Shown piece after piece: positions 59,854-64,000 of a DNA stretch of 64,000 bases. Within the stretch, counting starts at the first letter, position 1; each line of letters opens with the position of its first letter. Source of the stretch: Vibrio variabilis (GTDB taxonomy: Bacteria > Pseudomonadota > Gammaproteobacteria > Enterobacterales > Vibrionaceae); assembly GCF_003263785.1 (NCBI RefSeq), contig NZ_JYJK01000015.1, positions 1 to 64,000 of the forward strand, read 5' to 3'. Under the pieces are notes generated by a model. That model searched no databases. It worked only from the letters and a program-made list of their open reading frames with translations, and was not told the DNA's origin. The translations under genes were made by a program, and so were the position numbers.

Positions 59854-60182
59854 TTTATCTGTTCGATTAAACTGTTTAATTTAATTACTTGATGTTTTTG
59901 TTTTGTCTGCATCGTACCACTAAACCCAACACTGTGCCCGTTTAACCATCTTTTGTCTGCGATCAAACCGATGAAAAATCCGAATAGATGCTGGCCGGTA
60001 AAAATGAAAAGTTAGATTGCAGCACGAAATTTACGTATCATTAGTGAAAAATTTTCTTACATTTCATTGCGTTAAACATTTATTTCACAAAGTCTACAAA
60101 TTCCGCCTATTGCGGTTATTAATTTTGTCAGGTATACCATTTGGCACATTAAATTCTTTGATGATAAAAATTAGTAAAACTT
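59854..60182. other. Intergenic region between rfaH and the POT transporter gene
   Basis: This 329-bp AT-rich, divergent promoter region holds no gene that I can see. A TTGTCA element about 55 bp upstream of the transporter ATG could be a -35, but its spacing to TTAAAT is 18-19 bp, so it is only a weak candidate. Confidence 0.45.
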
Positions 60183-61566
60183 ATGACAGCACAACGCAAC
60201 ATCTTCGGCCACCCTCGCGGCCTATTCCTACTGTTCGGTACCGAACTTTGGGAACGTTTCTCATATTATGCTATGCGCGCAATATTGGTTTTGTTCCTAA
60301 CAGACACCACAATCAATGGTGGTATGGGCTGGTCTACTAAAGATGCTCTGGATCTCTATGGTATCTATACTGGACTAGTTTACATCACTCCGCTTATCGG
60401 TGGTTATATTGCTGACAACTACCTAGGTCAACGTAAGTCCATCATCATCGGTGGCGTACTGATGGCTGCTGGGCAATTTGTATTAGCAGCAGCGGCATCC
60501 GGTGAGCCAAGTGCCAGATGTTCTACGGCGGTCTAGCACTGCTTATCGCTGGTAACGGTATGTTTAAGCCAAACATCTCAACCATGGTTGGCGACCTTTA
60601 CGCAGAAGGCGACAACCGACGTGATGGCGCATTCACCATCTTCTACATGGGTATCAACATTGGTGCACTGCTTGCAGGTATCGTTGTTGGTTCAGCAACT
60701 GACTCTTTTGGTTGGTCAGCAGGCTTCATCGTGGCAGGTATCGGTATGGTGATCAGCCTAGTGATGCAAATGACGATGGCAAACTCTTGGCTAGGTGATA
60801 TTGGTAATGTCCCAGCTGCTGCACGTGCTCGTGAGCTAAACCAATCAAAAGCCAAAGCGCCACTGACTCGTGAAGAGATGGATCGCTTGAAGGTAATCCT
60901 AATTATGGGTCTGTTTGTAATTGTCTTCTGGGCGGTTTCGAACAAGCGGGCGGTCTAATGAACATCTACACCCAGCAGTACACAGATCGCATGATTGGTG
61001 ACTTTGAAGTACCAGCGGCTTGGTTCCAATCTCTGAACCCGTTCTTCATTATTACGCTTGCTCCAGTGCTTGCCGCAATCTGGGTTAAACTGGGCAAACG
61101 TGAACCGAACTCTCCGGTTAAATTTGCACTTGCACTGTTCTTCCTAGCAGCTGGCTTCCTTTGCATGGTTGGCGCGGTACTTGAGCAAGGTGGCGATAGC
61201 AGCGTTAAAACCTCAATGCTGTGGCTCGTGGGTGCATTCTTCTTCCATACGCTAGGTGAACTTTGCCTATCACCAATTGGTCTATCACTGGTGACTAAGC
61301 TTGCGCCACTGCGTCTTGCGTCTCTAATGATGGGAGCGTGGTTTGGCTTCAACGCGATTGCTAACTACGTAGCGGGTCTTGTTGGTTCACATGTGGGCGA
61401 ACTGGGCGCTATGGCAATCTTCAGTGGTATCGCTATTACAGCCGTTATCTGTGGCGTTATCCTTCTGTTGTTCGCGAATACACTTGTTAAGTGGATGCAC
61501 GGTGCAGAGCAAGGCTCAGTAAGCAATGCAGAGCAAGTAGAAGAGCAGCAAGCTCAAATCGCTTAA
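60183..61566 (+). CDS. POT/PTR family peptide transporter, Dtp-like (two frameshifts in this sequence)
   Basis: A proton-coupled di/tripeptide importer of the POT family in the inner membrane, 12-14 helices. Helix 1 carries the signature FGTELWERFSYYAMRAILVLFLT (ExxERFxYY), and FYMGINIGALLAGIVVG is the PTR2 motif. The frame breaks near 60515, after GEPSA (one C restores Q-M-F-Y-G-G-L-A-L), and near 60934, after FWA (one G restores G-F-E-Q-A-G-G-L-M-N-I). The repaired length is 461 residues. GELCLSPIGLSLVTKLAP near the end is typical. Which of the E. coli Dtp proteins it matches best cannot be said from sequence reading alone. Confidence 0.92.
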
Positions 61567-61593
61567 TTGCTTATTCGATTAATCGAGTTACAA

Positions 61594-61627
61594 AAAGAAA
61601 GGCCAGTCATCGTGACTGGCCTTTTTA
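61594..61627. terminator. Bidirectional terminator between the POT transporter gene and hemH
   Basis: Twelve-base stem AAAGGCCAGTCA/TGACTGGCCTTT with a 3-base loop, between convergent genes. Confidence 0.9.
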
Positions 61628-61652
61628 GTATCTATGCTGTTGGATTGAAGAG

Positions 61653-62612
61653 CTAAGCGTTATGCACCAACTCTGCCATCATCGCGACGTGGGCGTCTGA
61701 GTCGTTGAGACATTCGATGTAACTGAAGCGCTCACCTCCAGCTTCGATAAAGGTCTCTTTGGCCTCGATAGCGATCTCTTCTAGGGTTTCCAAACAATCG
61801 ACCGAGAATGCGGGCGTCATAACATCGATGGTCTTAATGCCTTCGCTTGGCATCTTCTCAAGGGTTTTATCCGTGTAAGGCTGTAGCCACTCTTCGCGAC
61901 CAAAGATCGATTGGTAGCTCATCCCCATCTGAGATTCATCCAAACCAAGCTCTTGACGCAGCAAGTCGGTGGTTGCCTGACAATGCTGTGGGTACACGTC
62001 ACCATTGTCCGCATAACGCTTTGGTATGCCGTGGTAAGAACACAATAGGTAATCGGCGCGGCCATTTTGCTCCCAGTGCGCTCTGACCTTATCAGCAAGC
62101 GCTTTGATGTACATTGGGTGATCGTGATAGTCACGAATCATGGAGAAGGCCGGTAAGGTTGAAATCGACTTACACGCTTTCGCGATACCATCAAACGCGG
62201 CGGCTGTAGTGGTACCCGAGTACTGCGGATAAAGCGGCAATACCACTATCTTTTCTACGCCTTGGTCGAGAAGTTTGGTGATCCCGCTTTGTAGCGATGG
62301 ATTACCGTAACTCATGCCAAGCTCAACAGGAAGGTTGATTGATTGAGCAAGCTTATCCGCCTGACGCTTGGAGTACACCATGAGAGGTGAGCCCTCGTCC
62401 ATCCATACCGATTGATAGGCTTTAGCGACTTTGGGAGAGCGAATAGGAAGAATGATACCGTGCAGCACCGGACACCAAATCCAACGGGTCATATCTACGA
62501 CGCGATGATCGTGCAGAAACTGCTCTAAAAAGCGTCTTACCCCTTTTGCTGTCGGTTCATCTGGCGTGCCAAGGTTGACTAACAACACACCTGTTTTTGA
62601 CGAATCGCTCAT
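61653..62612 (-). CDS. hemH: Ferrochelatase
   Basis: HemH inserts ferrous iron into protoporphyrin IX, the last step of heme synthesis. The 319-residue protein has the E. coli length (320). The metal-binding His is in [17 protein letters not shown], and [19 protein letters not shown] and [23 protein letters not shown] are the other conserved regions. There is no iron-sulfur cysteine cluster at the C-terminus, as is normal for gammaproteobacteria. It is next to adk, as in E. coli (adk-hemH), with an adk terminator in between. Confidence 0.97.
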   Translation of the reverse strand: MSDSSKTGVLLVNLGTPDEPTAKGVRRFLEQFLHDHRVVDMTRWIWCPVLHGIILPIRSPKVAKAYQSVWMDEGSPLMVYSKRQADKLAQSINLPVELGMSYGNPSLQSGITKLLDQGVEKIVVLPLYPQYSGTTTAAAFDGIAKACKSISTLPAFSMIRDYHDHPMYIKALADKVRAHWEQNGRADYLLCSYHGIPKRYADNGDVYPQHCQATTDLLRQELGLDESQMGMSYQSIFGREEWLQPYTDKTLEKMPSEGIKTIDVMTPAFSVDCLETLEEIAIEAKETFIEAGGERFSYIECLNDSDAHVAMMAELVHNA

Positions 62613-62678
62613 AGACTTCCTTTGTTTTATATATAAATTCTAAGCGAATTATATACCTATGTGCGCTTTTCTTGGATC

Positions 62679-62709
62679 AAAAAAAACGACCTCGAAAGGT
62701 CGTTTTTTT
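62679..62709 (-). terminator. Terminator of adk
   Basis: Stem AAAAAACGACCT/AGGTCGTTTTTT with a 4-base loop; on the minus strand it is followed by more T. It lies between adk and hemH. Confidence 0.85.
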
Positions 62710-62729
62710 AGCGAATTCACAAATGTCGA

Positions 62730-63401
<672 letters not shown>

Positions 63402-63598
63402 TTATACCGAAGCCTACTGCTTGATGCCAAAGGGGCATGTTTGCTGCGATACGTTTCGGTATAAACGGTTTATTCAAAAATAGTTGAATCTTTAACTTGG
63501 CGCGCATTCTATCATAGAAATCGCTTGCCTGACGCCAAAAGTGTCTAAAGATCCTGCATTGCACTCTAAAGTTACCTAAAAGTGTGCGTTTAGCCTGA

Positions 63599-63629
63599 GA
63601 AAACAAGAGCTCGAATGTTCGAGCTCTTG
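63599..63629 (-). terminator. Terminator of htpG
   Basis: Twelve-base perfect stem CAAGAGCTCGAA/TTCGAGCTCTTG with a 2-base loop, followed on the minus strand by TTTTC. It lies between htpG and adk. Confidence 0.75.
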
Positions 63630-63662
63630 AATTAGACTAGGGTGTCAAACTCCGCAAGGGAA

Positions 63663-64000
63663 TTAGACTTTAGCCAAAAGCTTGTTGATCGCACCCAAGA
63701 ATTGAGAAGGATCGGTCATCGAGCCACGCTCGGCGAGCATCGCTTGACCAAGAAGTACCTCAACCCAGCGGCCAAATGCTTCTTCGTCGGCTTCATCCGC
63801 CATACGCTTCACCAACTCATGCTCAGGTTGATTTCAAAGATGTACTTCACTTCTGGTACTTCCTGACCCGCCGCTTCAAGAAGCTTCGCCATTTGCGTAC
63901 CCATTTCGAAATCATCCGTCACAACAACAGCAGGAGTGTTTGCTAGCTTGAACGTAGTACGAACCTCTTTAACGCGCTCACCTAGGTAGGTTTGCGTGCG
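63663..64000 (-). CDS. htpG: Molecular chaperone HtpG (Hsp90), C-terminal part (frameshift in this sequence)
   Basis: HtpG is the bacterial Hsp90. Only the last 113 or so codons are in the window: [25 protein letters not shown], then [25 protein letters not shown], then the C-terminal dimerisation segment ending [20 protein letters not shown] with TAA at 63663. The frame breaks near 63826, after FEIN; one added C gives [14 protein letters not shown]. It precedes adk on the same strand, as in E. coli, and has its own terminator at 63599. Confidence 0.93.

Overview
This 64 kb window is a chromosomal segment of a gammaproteobacterium, almost certainly a Vibrio. The evidence is a complete nqrABCDEF sodium pump operon followed by apbE and nqrM, an OmpK nucleoside channel, the Vibrio-type protein families DUF3549 and DUF2850, a long-type dapD, and the gene orders recC-recB-recD/argA and nrdR-ribD-ribE-ribBA. 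It is a core-genome region. I see no insertion sequence, prophage, integron, CRISPR array, tRNA or rRNA.

Layout. 1-2.6 kb: riboflavin operon (nrdR, ribD, ribE, ribBA; leftward). 2.7-7.3 kb: truC/yqcC, DUF3549 and DUF3301 genes, an acetyltransferase, a CsrB-type regulatory RNA with a VarA/UvrY-like upstream site, and yaiI. 7.3-13.8 kb: proBA, crl, frsA, a GlxA-type regulator and a DMT exporter. 13.8-18.5 kb: purine salvage (NCS2 permease, gpt) under a PurR-like box, a putative small RNA that also encodes a 28-residue peptide, pepD, yaeP and a DUF4250 gene. 18.6-24 kb: a sodium-dependent transporter, yggN, a GreA-like gene with dinB (LexA box), nqrM and apbE. 24-30 kb: nqrF-E-D-C-B-A. 30.5-34.8 kb: bolA, rlmG, yajG, a peptidyl-prolyl isomerase and an AmpG-like transporter. 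34.8-36.8 kb: an ECF sigma/ChrR anti-sigma pair with two matching promoters, one of them in front of a Lon-domain gene. 37-45.7 kb: ompK (CRP and PurR/CytR-like sites), panE-yajL-csdA facing tcdA-csdE, mltA, a DUF2850 gene and argA. 45.8-55.4 kb: recD, recB, recC. 55.5-64 kb: a TDT transporter with a divergent LysR gene, yebG (LexA box), dapD, rfaH, a POT peptide transporter, hemH, adk and the 3' end of htpG.

The most striking property of the sequence is 26 frameshifts in 21 otherwise normal genes, several of them essential or strongly conserved (ribD, nqrD, recB, recC, htpG). Twenty-four are explained by one missing base, usually next to an identical base, and two by one extra base in a T run. 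Restoring the frame gives proteins of normal family length each time. I read these as uncorrected sequencing indels rather than gene decay, so these loci are annotated as single genes with the break noted.

The regulatory signals form sensible circuits: LexA boxes at dinB and yebG, an ArgR box at argA, PurR-like boxes at a purine permease and at a nucleoside channel, and ECF11-type promoters at the sigma/anti-sigma operon and the neighbouring Lon-domain gene. The best candidates for less well described biology are the peptide-encoding small RNA upstream of pepD and the membership of the Lon-domain gene in the ECF regulon.
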